Assembly (NCBI GenBank): GCA_030583605.1
Contig: CP129466.1
Location: 434,001-498,000, forward strand
Length of the DNA stretch: 64,000 nucleotides
Reading direction: 5' to 3'
Source: Gammaproteobacteria bacterium
Lineage (GTDB): Bacteria; Pseudomonadota; Gammaproteobacteria; Steroidobacterales; GCA-2729495
The position numbers were made by a program, and so were the translations under genes. The notes under the pieces are model-generated. The model made no database searches, was not told the DNA's origin, and was given only the letters and a program-made list of their open reading frames with translations. Shown piece after piece: positions 25,584 through 33,631 of the stretch (positions are counted from its first letter, which is position 1; every line of letters starts with the position of its first letter).

Positions 25584-26108
25584 GTTCTTCGCCGATTGGC
25601 GGGAATGCAGCGGCTCGCTGGTGGACGATGCGGTGGTCGTGCCCCCGGCGCGTGCCGCTCCTCGCACGTCCATGTGCTCGTCGCTATGGGTTACGCCGGC
25701 TGCGGCCGTCCTGGCAGCCGGCTCCACACATGCCCGCGCCGGGGGCGCGACCACCGCTTTTGCCGCGTAACCAAGCGCGTAGTCTCAGGCGACGATTGCA
25801 GTACGGATGCGATGGCCTGAGGGCCGCGACTCGGCCTGTCACCGGGCCGAGCCCATCAGCCGGCTGGCCGAGCAGGCGTAGCGAGCAAGGCCAAGCTCGC
25901 AGAGGCAGCGGCAGGGATGCCGCTGCTGCGTGCCCACGAGACAAGGAAGTCGAGTGGCGCGCACTCCGCAGCGAGCACGCCGGCGAGGGCACCCGCAGGG
26001 CCAGCCGGCGGCGAGGCCCGGGGATGGGCAGAGTACGGCACGCGCCGGGGCCGCGGCCACCGCATTGTCTATGGATGATCCGCGGCATGCCCGCAGCTCG
26101 GCGAAGAA
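25584..26108. mobile_element. MITE-like element, copy A (engB-polA gap)
   Basis: This 525-bp non-coding element shares two long blocks with copy B at 47826-48327: about 25584-25757 and 25845-26040, separated by a divergent middle. Its left end TTCTTCGCCGATTGGCGGGA and the reverse complement of its right end TTCTTCGCCGAGCTGCGGGC form an imperfect terminal inverted repeat that extends over about 32 bp. AAAAAATG occurs at both borders (25576-25583 and 26109-26116) and may be an 8-bp target duplication, though the right tip has lost the CC seen in copy B. Inside, GCGGTGGTCGTG (25630 on) has an inverted partner ending at 25757. No transposase is encoded; open frames within it are not gene-like. 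Confidence 0.72.
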
Positions 26109-26151
26109 AAAAAATGCCCCAGGCGCGGAGTACAGGGGAACACCCGGGGCA
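26107..26151 (-). terminator. Rho-independent terminator of the candidate sRNA
   Basis: The stem TGCCCC (26151-26146 read on the minus strand) pairs with GGGGCA, followed immediately by eight T residues. It may also terminate polA read-through. Its T tract abuts the right end of MITE copy A. Confidence 0.7.
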
Positions 26152-26230
26152 AATTCGACCGGCTTGGGGTAACCGGTCGCGAATACCCGCCTAGGGAGGA
26201 AGCAGCGGGGGGCGTTCTTCAGCGACGCCC
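26107..26230 (-). ncRNA. Candidate small RNA between polA and engB (Spot 42/ErsA position)
   Basis: On the minus strand three hairpins follow one another downstream of polA. The first is GGGCGT/ACGCCC (26230-26210). The second is CGACCGG/CCGGTCG with a C-rich loop (about 26182-26156). The third is TGCCCC/GGGGCA (26151-26115), followed by eight Ts (26114-26107), a textbook Rho-independent end. Between the first and second hairpins lies CTTCCTCCCT, which is complementary to Shine-Dalgarno sequences. In E. coli spf, and in Pseudomonas ersA, an sRNA is encoded at this spot between polA and engB (known). The 5' end is not defined; transcription could start at 26230-26300. No sequence homology to Spot 42 is claimed. 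Confidence 0.6.
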
Positions 26231-26323
26231 GACCAATTGGATGGGCCGAAGCGGTGTAAGTTCCGATCCAGGTCCGGCCCGATAGTCAACGCGGCGCAGC
26301 ACGTTGCACGGCAGCGAGTGCGA

Positions 26324-29029
26324 TCAGTGCGCCTCGTCCCAGTTGGCGCCGGCGCCGACGTCCACCCGCAGCGGCACCAGCAATTCGGCCGCGCCTTCCA
26401 TCAGGCGGGGCAGTTCGCGCAGGACCGCTGCGCGTGCGCTGTGGTGCACTTCGAGCACCAGTTCATCGTGGACCTGCATGATCAGCCGCGCACGCACGTG
26501 GTCGTCCCGTAACCAGGCGTCCACCGCGATCATCGCCTTCTTGATGATGTCGGCCGCGGTGCCCTGCATGGGCGCATTGATGGCGCTCCTCTCGGCGTAC
26601 TGGCGGGCTGCCGCCTGGCGCGCATTGATGTCCTGCAGGTACAGGCGCCGCCCGAAGACCGTCTCCACATAGCCGCGTTCGCGCGCTTCGCGGCGGATGC
26701 GTTCCATGTAGTCCTTCACTTTCGGGTATCGGGTGAAATAACGCTCGACGTAACCCTGGGCCTCATCGCGTGGGATGCCGAGCTGGCGGGCCAGCCCGAA
26801 CGCGGACATGCCGTAGATCAGCCCGAAGTTGATTGCCTTGGCCGATCGGCGCTGATCGGCGCTCACCTCGACCGCCGCCACACCGAACACCTCGGCGGCC
26901 GTAGCCCGGTGAACGTCCTGGTCCCGCTCGAAAGCCGCAAGCAGCCCTTCGTCACCGGAGACATGCGCCATGATCCGCAGCTCGATCTGGGAGTAGTCGG
27001 CAGCAACGAGCAGGTGTTCCGCCGGCGCAATGAAGGCCTGGCGGATGCGTCGGCCGGCATCCGTGCGGATCGGGATGTTCTGCAGGTTCGGATCCGTGGA
27101 AGAAAGCCGCCCGGTGGCGGCGACGGCTTGGTGATACGAGGTATGGATGCGCCCGGTGCGGGGCGAAATCTGCGCCGGCAGCTTGTCCGTATAGGTGGAC
27201 TTCAGTTTGGCCATGCCGCGGTACTCGAGAATCAGGCGGGGCAGCGCGTAGTCGCCGGCCAGTTCCTCGAGCACATCCTCGGCCGTGGACGGCTGGCCGG
27301 TCGGCGTCTTGCGCAGGACCGGCAGCTTCTTCTCCTCGAACAGCAGGGCGGTGAGTTGCTTGGGCGATCCCAGGTTGAACTCATGCCCCGCTTCGCGGTG
27401 CGCTTCGGCTTCGATTTCCGCCATGCGCTGCGTGAACTCCGCGCTCATCGTCCGCAGCTGTGCGGCGTCGATCAATACGCCGTGCTCCTCCATGCGCGTC
27501 AGCACCGGTACCAGCGGTTGCTCGACCTGCTCGTACAATGCCGCCAGCGCCGGTTGTGACGCGATCTGCGGCCACAATGCCCGGTGCAGTCGCAGCGTGA
27601 TGTCGGCATCCTCCGCCGCATATTCGGTCGCGCGATCGATGGCGACCTCCTCGAAGCCGATCTGGCTCGCGCCCTTGCCGGCGACATCCTCGTAGCGGAT
27701 GGTTTCGATGCGCAGGTAGTGCCGCGCCGCGGAGTCCATGTCGTGGCGGATGGCCGTGCTGTTCCACACATAGGACTCGAGCATGGTGTCGAAACGCATG
27801 CCGCCCAGCCTGATGCCGTGGTTGGCCAGCACGTGGGCGTCGTACTTCAGGTGATGGCCGACCTTGGCATGGCGCTCGCTCTCCAGCCAGGGCCTGAGTT
27901 CGCCGAGCACCCACTCGCGGGTGAGCTGGTCCGGTGCCCCCGCATAGCGGTGCGCGACCGGCACGTAGGCGGCCTCTCCTTCGGTGGTGCTGAGCGACAG
28001 CCCGACGATCTCGGCCTGCATGTAGTCGAGGCTGGTGGTCTCGGTATCGAGCGCGGTGAGTTCCGTCTGGCTGATTTTTTCCAGCCAGCGCGCGAGCGCA
28101 GCCTCGGTCAGGACCGTTTCATAGGCGGTGCGGGACGGCGCGGCAACGGGCGCCGGCGCTGCGTCGGCCACGCCGGCGCCGGTCAGTTGCCGCAGCAGGC
28201 TGCGTAGTTCCAGGCGCTCGTAGAGTGTGCGCAGCGCCGCCACGTCCGGCGCGCGCGGCGCGAGGTCTTCCGGCGCCACTTCGAGCGCGAGCGCGCAGTT
28301 GATGGTGGCAAGCTGGCGGGAGAGCTCGAGAGCGGCGAGGTTGCCGCGCAGGCTCTCGCCGACCTTGCCGGGAATCGCATCCGCGTTGGCGACGATCTCC
28401 TCGAGGCTGCCGTACTCCTGCAGCCACTTCGCGGCCGTTTTCGGCCCGACTTTCGGCACCCCGGGGATGTTGTCCGAGCTGTCGCCGACCAGCGCCAGAT
28501 AGGCGACGATCTGCTCGGGAGTTACGGCGAACTTCGCCATCACGCCGTCGCGGTCGTAGGTGCGCCCCGCCATGGTGTCCACCACGGTGATATGCGGTCC
28601 TACGAGCTGGGCCATGTCCTTGTCGCCGGTGGAGATCAGCGTGTCGATGCCGGCCGCCTCGGCCCGGCGCGCGAGCGTGCCGATCACGTCGTCGGCTTCG
28701 ACGCCCCCGATGCGCAGCAATGGAATGCCCTGGGCGCGCACGGTTTCGATCAGGGGCTCGACCTGGGCCGCGAGATCTTCGGGCATCGGCGGCCGGTGTG
28801 CCTTGTACTCGGCAAAGAGTTCGTCGCGGAACGTCCGGCCGGGTGCGTCCATGACCACGGCGACCAGCGCGGGCGACTCCTCGCGCATGAGTTTCGCGAG
28901 CATGTTGAGTACGCCGAGCACGGCGCCGGTGGGCTCGCCGCGGCTCGTCTTCAGCGGCGGCAGCGCGTTGAACGCGCGGTACAGGTAGGAAGAGCCGTCC
29001 ACGAGGACGAGCCGGCGGGCGCTGGACAT
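26324..29029 (-). CDS. polA: DNA polymerase I
   Basis: 901 residues with all three domains. The 5'-3' exonuclease (about 1-290) has LVDGSSYLYRAF, TGDKDMAQLV and GDSSDNIPGVPKVGPKTA. The 3'-5' proofreading domain keeps the DxE motif in ALDTETTSLD, so it is probably active. The polymerase domain has motif A DYSQIELRIMAH, the O-helix RRSAKAINFGLIYGMS and motif C MQVHDELVLEV. Its role is Okazaki fragment processing and repair. The 94-bp gap at 29030-29123 lies behind the start. The downstream side (26231-26323) shows no gene. Confidence 0.97.
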   Translation of the reverse strand: MSSARRLVLVDGSSYLYRAFNALPPLKTSRGEPTGAVLGVLNMLAKLMREESPALVAVVMDAPGRTFRDELFAEYKAHRPPMPEDLAAQVEPLIETVRAQGIPLLRIGGVEADDVIGTLARRAEAAGIDTLISTGDKDMAQLVGPHITVVDTMAGRTYDRDGVMAKFAVTPEQIVAYLALVGDSSDNIPGVPKVGPKTAAKWLQEYGSLEEIVANADAIPGKVGESLRGNLAALELSRQLATINCALALEVAPEDLAPRAPDVAALRTLYERLELRSLLRQLTGAGVADAAPAPVAAPSRTAYETVLTEAALARWLEKISQTELTALDTETTSLDYMQAEIVGLSLSTTEGEAAYVPVAHRYAGAPDQLTREWVLGELRPWLESERHAKVGHHLKYDAHVLANHGIRLGGMRFDTMLESYVWNSTAIRHDMDSAARHYLRIETIRYEDVAGKGASQIGFEEVAIDRATEYAAEDADITLRLHRALWPQIASQPALAALYEQVEQPLVPVLTRMEEHGVLIDAAQLRTMSAEFTQRMAEIEAEAHREAGHEFNLGSPKQLTALLFEEKKLPVLRKTPTGQPSTAEDVLEELAGDYALPRLILEYRGMAKLKSTYTDKLPAQISPRTGRIHTSYHQAVAATGRLSSTDPNLQNIPIRTDAGRRIRQAFIAPAEHLLVAADYSQIELRIMAHVSGDEGLLAAFERDQDVHRATAAEVFGVAAVEVSADQRRSAKAINFGLIYGMSAFGLARQLGIPRDEAQGYVERYFTRYPKVKDYMERIRREARERGYVETVFGRRLYLQDINARQAAARQYAERSAINAPMQGTAADIIKKAMIAVDAWLRDDHVRARLIMQVHDELVLEVHHSARAAVLRELPRLMEGAAELLVPLRVDVGAGANWDEAH

Positions 29030-29123
29030 GGGTGGATTATCGCGGAAATGCGCCCCTGACGGTTCGCGCCGGGCCAGGCCGGCGCCGACCCCGGCGCGGG
29101 CGGCCTATGGGCCAGTCAGCCGC

Positions 29124-30983
29124 TTACCATCCGCAAGCCTGACCGGCGTTGCGCTCCTGCAGCCAGGTGCTGAGCGGCTGGAAGTACTCGAGGAGGGCGG
29201 CGGCATCCATGCGACGGGTGCCGGCAAGCGCTTCGAGCGTGTCCTGCCAGGGCTGGCTCGCACCGCGCTCGAGCATCGCGCCGAAGCGTTCGCCGGCCGC
29301 CTTGCTGCCGACGATCGAGCACTCGTGCAGCGGCCCCTTGAAGCCGGCGGCGTCACACAGCGCCTGCTGGAACTGGAACTGCAGGATGAAGGCGAGGAAG
29401 TAGCGCATGTAGGGCGTATTGCCCGGGATGTGGTACTTCGCGCCCGGGTCGAAGTCGGCCTCCGATCTTGCCACGGGCGCCGCCACCCCCTGATACTGCT
29501 CGCGCAACTGCCACCACGCGGCGTTGTAGTTCTCGGGCGTGATCTCGCCCGAGAACACGCGCCAGCGCCACTCGTCGATGAGCCGTCCGAAGGGCAGGAA
29601 GGCGATCTTGTCGGCCGCCTGTTTCATCTGCTGGTTGATCACCGCTTCACGGCTCGGTCGCACGGGGCTGACGAGCCCGAGTTTCGCGAGGTAGGCAGGG
29701 GTCACCGAGAGGCTCACGGTGTCGCCGACGGCTTCGTGGAAGCCGTCGTGCGCGCCACCGTGGAAGAGATACGGCAGGTCCCGGTACCCGATGGAGTAAT
29801 AGACGTGTCCGAGTTCATGGTAGAGCGTGAACAGGTCTTCCTCGGTCGGGCGGATGCACATCTTGATGCGCACGTCGGCCTGTTCCGGGTTGCCCATGTC
29901 CCAGGCGCTCGCATGGCAGACGACCTCACGGTCACGCGGACGAGTGAGCATGGAGCGCTCCCAGAACGTCCCGGGAAGCGCCGGGAAGCCGATCGAGGTG
30001 TAGAAACTCTCGGCGGATTTCGTCATCCGCAGCGCATCCCACTCCTGCGCCTGCAGCAGCCGGTCGGCGGACTCGATGCTCGCCTGCGGGTAGGGCTTGA
30101 GCACGTCGTCGTAGATGCGGTTCCACTGCTGCGCCCACATGTTGCCGAGGAGGTGCGCGGGAATCGGTTTGCCGGCCGGGACCTTGTCCTCGCCGTAGAG
30201 CTTCGCGAGGCGCCCACGTGCGTAACAGTGCAGCTCCTGGTACAGCGGTTCGACCTGCGCATACAGGCGCGCAACTTCGGCTGAGAACTCCGCGGGCTCC
30301 ATGTCGTAGCCGGAGCGCCACATCACGCCGAGATCGCCGAAGCCGAGCTCGCGCGCTCCTTCGTTGGCCAGCTCGACGAAACGCCGATAGGGCTCGCGCA
30401 TCGGTGCGCCAACCCGATGCCAGCCGGACCAGACATCGAGCAACTCGTCGAAGTCGCGGCTCGTTGCGAGGATCTCGCCGAGTTCATCGACTCCCGGGCA
30501 CTTCCCGGCGTCCTTCCCGTGCCGCTGCGGGCAGTAGGAGCCCTCGCCGTACATCGCCTCCAGGCGCGCGGCGAGTTGCGTGAGCTCGTTGCGCCTGGCG
30601 GCGTCGTCGGGCGCCGGCGCGGACACGCCGAGCTTCAGGAGCTGTATTGCCCGTGCAACCTCCACCGGCATGGCGGTGGCGTCGAATTGGCGCGACTGCC
30701 CCACGGCACGCGTGAAGTATTCGAGATAGCGCGCGTTGGATCGCGCGCTCAGGAGCTCTGTGTCGGGCGAGATGTGGGTGGCGAGCATCCAGCCTGCCGC
30801 GCTTCCCTCGCGCGCCAGGTCCGCCAGCTCGCGATTGACGCGTGCGACGAATTCGCCGGGCGATTCTGCCGGTGCCGGCGCAACCGCGGGCGGCGTGTCG
30901 GGCGGCGCGGCGCTGCTGGCGGAGCCGGCCAGAGCGCAGGCCCAAACGAGCCCGGCGAGTATTTCAGGGCGGATCCGGTCCAC
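29124..30983 (-). CDS. Peptidase M2 family (angiotensin-converting-enzyme-like) dipeptidyl carboxypeptidase
   Basis: 619 residues from GTG at 30983, with GGAG 6 bp upstream. A signal peptide (LAGLVWACALAGSASSAA) directs it to the periplasm. The zinc motif HELGHVYY (about 386-393) and the downstream EAVGD (third ligand Glu) are intact, as is the ACE-type chain FHEAVGDTVSLSV. Close relatives include XcACE of Xanthomonas (known). It would remove C-terminal dipeptides from oligopeptides. It shares strand and a 30-bp spacing with the POT transporter gene upstream, which suggests a peptide-scavenging unit. Confidence 0.94.
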   Translation of the reverse strand: MDRIRPEILAGLVWACALAGSASSAAPPDTPPAVAPAPAESPGEFVARVNRELADLAREGSAAGWMLATHISPDTELLSARSNARYLEYFTRAVGQSRQFDATAMPVEVARAIQLLKLGVSAPAPDDAARRNELTQLAARLEAMYGEGSYCPQRHGKDAGKCPGVDELGEILATSRDFDELLDVWSGWHRVGAPMREPYRRFVELANEGARELGFGDLGVMWRSGYDMEPAEFSAEVARLYAQVEPLYQELHCYARGRLAKLYGEDKVPAGKPIPAHLLGNMWAQQWNRIYDDVLKPYPQASIESADRLLQAQEWDALRMTKSAESFYTSIGFPALPGTFWERSMLTRPRDREVVCHASAWDMGNPEQADVRIKMCIRPTEEDLFTLYHELGHVYYSIGYRDLPYLFHGGAHDGFHEAVGDTVSLSVTPAYLAKLGLVSPVRPSREAVINQQMKQAADKIAFLPFGRLIDEWRWRVFSGEITPENYNAAWWQLREQYQGVAAPVARSEADFDPGAKYHIPGNTPYMRYFLAFILQFQFQQALCDAAGFKGPLHECSIVGSKAAGERFGAMLERGASQPWQDTLEALAGTRRMDAAALLEYFQPLSTWLQERNAGQACGW

Positions 30984-31013
30984 GTCTTGCTCCTTCCCCC
31001 CGCCGTTGCATTG

Positions 31014-32516
31014 CTACCTGGCGTCGCCGATCCAGCCGCGCAGCGGGCGTGCCAGCAGCAGCATGAAGGTTCCGGCGCCAACGCCGATCGCCATCATCTG
31101 CAGGAACATCGTCGGCAGGCTCGCCGCCTCGGCCGAGGCGATGTGGCCGCCGATCAGCCCGGCGAACAGATTGCCGACCGCGGAGCCCAGGAACCAGGTG
31201 CCCATCATCTGGCCGACAAAGCGCTGGGGCGCGAGTTTGGTGATGTTCGACAGGCCGACGGGCGAGAGGCACAGTTCGCCGAAAGTGTGGATGAGATAGG
31301 CGGCGAGCAGCCAGGTCGGAGCCGCATCGCGGCCTGTGGCGACGATGACCTGCGCCGCGAACATCATCACGAGAAAGCCGAGCCCGAGCAGGATCAGGCC
31401 GAAGCCGAACTTCGCCGGCGACGAGGGATCGAGGTTGCGCGCACCGAGCGCCGTCCAGAGCCAGGCGAAGAACGGCGCAAAGACGATGATGAAGACCGGG
31501 TTCGCCGACTGGTACCACGAGGCCGGGTGCACGCCGTCGGGGAACAGGTGACCAAGCCAGCTGCGATCGGTAAGTTCGAGGGCGAAGAGATTGAAGCTGG
31601 TGGCCTGCTGCTCAAAACCGGCCCAGAACACCGCGGCGCACAAAAAGAAGATCGCGATCACGCCGACGCGACGGCGTTCCGCGGCATCGAGATTCGCGAA
31701 CAGCAGCACGTAGGCGAAGAAGAAGAAGGCCAGCGCGATCATCGCCGTGCCGAAGACCTGGGCGAGCGTGGTCACCCGTATCGGGATCACGCCGTAGAAC
31801 ATGAGCAGGGCCAGGGCGGCGACCAGCGCGAGCCCGACCCACACCAGCCGCCAGCCGCGGCGGCGCTCGGCCTCGCTCGCTGCATGCGGGGAGCGGCCGG
31901 CATCGCCGAGGTGCTTCTCCGTGAGCTTGTACTGTGCGACACCGAGCAGCATCGCCAGGCCGGCGATGAAGAAGCCGCCACGCCAGTTCCAGGCCTCGCC
32001 CACGGTGCCGGCGAGCAGCGGTGCGATGAGGGCGCCGAGGTTGATGCCCATGTAGAAGATCGAGAAGCCCGCGTCGCGGCGCGCCCCCGACTGGCCTTCG
32101 TAGAGCGCTCCCACGATGGTCGAGATATTGGGTTTCAGCAGTCCGACGCCGATCACGATCACGGCCAGGCCGAGGTAGAACGTCGGCGGCGTCGCCGGAA
32201 TCGCCAGGATGAAGTTGCCGAGCGCGATGATCAGGCCGCCCCAGAACACCGCCCGGCGCTGGCCGATGAGCCGGTCGGCAATCCAGCCGCCGGGCACCGA
32301 GCCCAGATACACCGCGCCGGTGTAGAGGCCATAGATGGCGCCGGCGGTCTGCGCATCGAGGCCGAAGCCGGGGTTCGCGCCGCTGGTCGCCGCCACCAGG
32401 AACAGCACGAGCAGCGCGCGCATCCCGTAGTAGGTGAAACGCTCGAAGAACTCGGTCATGAAGAGCGTGGCAAGGCCGCGCGGGTGACCGAGAAAAGTGC
32501 GTCCGGTATCGCTCAT
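31014..32516 (-). CDS. POT/PTR family proton-dependent oligopeptide transporter
   Basis: 500 residues with about 14 membrane helices. The POT signature EFFERFTYYGMRALLVLFL lies in helix 1 (the ExxERFxYY motif for proton coupling), and FSIFYMGINLGALIAPLL is the second family signature. It imports di- and tripeptides with protons. It lies upstream of the M2 dipeptidyl carboxypeptidase, so dipeptides released in the periplasm could be taken up directly. Confidence 0.94.
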   Translation of the reverse strand: MSDTGRTFLGHPRGLATLFMTEFFERFTYYGMRALLVLFLVAATSGANPGFGLDAQTAGAIYGLYTGAVYLGSVPGGWIADRLIGQRRAVFWGGLIIALGNFILAIPATPPTFYLGLAVIVIGVGLLKPNISTIVGALYEGQSGARRDAGFSIFYMGINLGALIAPLLAGTVGEAWNWRGGFFIAGLAMLLGVAQYKLTEKHLGDAGRSPHAASEAERRRGWRLVWVGLALVAALALLMFYGVIPIRVTTLAQVFGTAMIALAFFFFAYVLLFANLDAAERRRVGVIAIFFLCAAVFWAGFEQQATSFNLFALELTDRSWLGHLFPDGVHPASWYQSANPVFIIVFAPFFAWLWTALGARNLDPSSPAKFGFGLILLGLGFLVMMFAAQVIVATGRDAAPTWLLAAYLIHTFGELCLSPVGLSNITKLAPQRFVGQMMGTWFLGSAVGNLFAGLIGGHIASAEAASLPTMFLQMMAIGVGAGTFMLLLARPLRGWIGDAR

Positions 32517-32715
32517 GGCGACCCGAGTCTACAGGGAGAACGCGCCGCGCCGAAGTTCCGGCGGTGCCCCGGAACGTGGCGGCGTAGCGGGAGGTGCGGC
32601 GCTTTCCAGCCGGAGCCGGCACGCCGTACCATACGCCGGCAATGCGGTTGCGCAGTCGTGGTATTCGAATCGCGTCGCCGCCGTCTGAATGGATGAACCG
32701 CGGGGGAGGTTTGGA

Positions 32716-33528
32716 ATGAATATCGAGTCGATCTGGGCCGTGGTGACGACGACTGCCACCACCGTCGGCCTCAAGGTTCTCGCAGCGCTGGCGTTCTGGG
32801 TCATCGGCCGCTGGCTCATCGGGCGAATCACGGCCGCGATGCAGATGGCGTTGAGCAGATCCTCGGTCGATCCGATGCTGGTGAAATATCTCGGGTCGGT
32901 GATCGGCGTGGTCCTGAACATCGTGCTGGTCATCGGCATCCTCGGCTACTTCGGCATCGAGACGACGTCGTTTGCGGCACTGCTCGCCGGCGCCGGCGTG
33001 GCGATCGGCGCGGCCTGGAGCGGGATGCTGGGCAATTTCGCCGCAGGCGCGTTCATGCTGGTGCTGCGCCCGTTCAAGATCGGCGACTTCGTGACGGTTG
33101 GGGGCATTACCGGCACCGTGCATGAGCTCGGCCTGTTCGGCACCTCGCTGATCACGCCGGACAACGTGCTGACGGTGGTCGGCAACGGCAAGATTTTTTC
33201 CGACGTGATTCAGAACTACTCGGCGATGCCGGTGCGGCGCGTCGAGCGCACGGCGCAGCTTGCCGGCGGCGTGGATCCCAGGGAAGCCGTGAAGCGGCTT
33301 CGGGCTGCGGTCGAACGCATCCCGAACGTCGCGGCCAAGCCCGCGCCGGAAGTGAACCTGCTCGACATGAACCTCGTCGGGCCGGTGATTTCCGTGCGGC
33401 CATACACGCACACCGACCACTACTGGCAGGTGTATTTCGATACGAACGAGGCGATCGTGCAGGTCTGCCAGGAGGCCGGCTGGCCGGCGCCGACGCCGAC
33501 GCAGATCGTCAAGTCCCAGCCGGGCTGA
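32716..33528 (+). CDS. mscS: Small-conductance mechanosensitive channel (MscS family)
   Basis: 270 residues, close to E. coli MscS length. Three N-terminal helices (pore helix 3: AALLAGAGVAIGAAWSGMLGNFAAGAFMLV, Ala/Gly-rich) are followed by the beta domain RPFKIGDFVTVGGITGTVHEL and IQNYSAMPVRRVE. The ATG at 32716 has GGGGAGG upstream; an earlier ATG at 32689 is less likely. It protects against hypo-osmotic shock. It is divergent from the POT gene over 200 bp. Confidence 0.94.
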   Translation: MNIESIWAVVTTTATTVGLKVLAALAFWVIGRWLIGRITAAMQMALSRSSVDPMLVKYLGSVIGVVLNIVLVIGILGYFGIETTSFAALLAGAGVAIGAAWSGMLGNFAAGAFMLVLRPFKIGDFVTVGGITGTVHELGLFGTSLITPDNVLTVVGNGKIFSDVIQNYSAMPVRRVERTAQLAGGVDPREAVKRLRAAVERIPNVAAKPAPEVNLLDMNLVGPVISVRPYTHTDHYWQVYFDTNEAIVQVCQEAGWPAPTPTQIVKSQPG

Positions 33529-33631
33529 AATCACCGCGGCGTCGGGCCCGACGAGGCTCCGTACCCGCGGCAATGAGGTTAGGCGCACTCGTTCTGACGG
33601 GACGGCCCGGACTTGGCTAAGGTCTGCGGCC

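Noticed and set aside
25684..26088. Open frames inside MITE copy A (and similar ones in copy B)
   Set aside because: The frames differ between the copies and have low-complexity Arg/Ala/Pro content without ribosome sites; there is no transposase similarity.
30417..32696. 759-codon plus-strand open frame antisense to the POT and M2 genes
   Set aside because: Highly charged, repetitive composition and exact antisense overlap of two well-recognised genes.
33578..33584. GTTAGGC, an integron attC-like core
   Set aside because: No partner core at the spacing needed and no gene cassette or integrase nearby.
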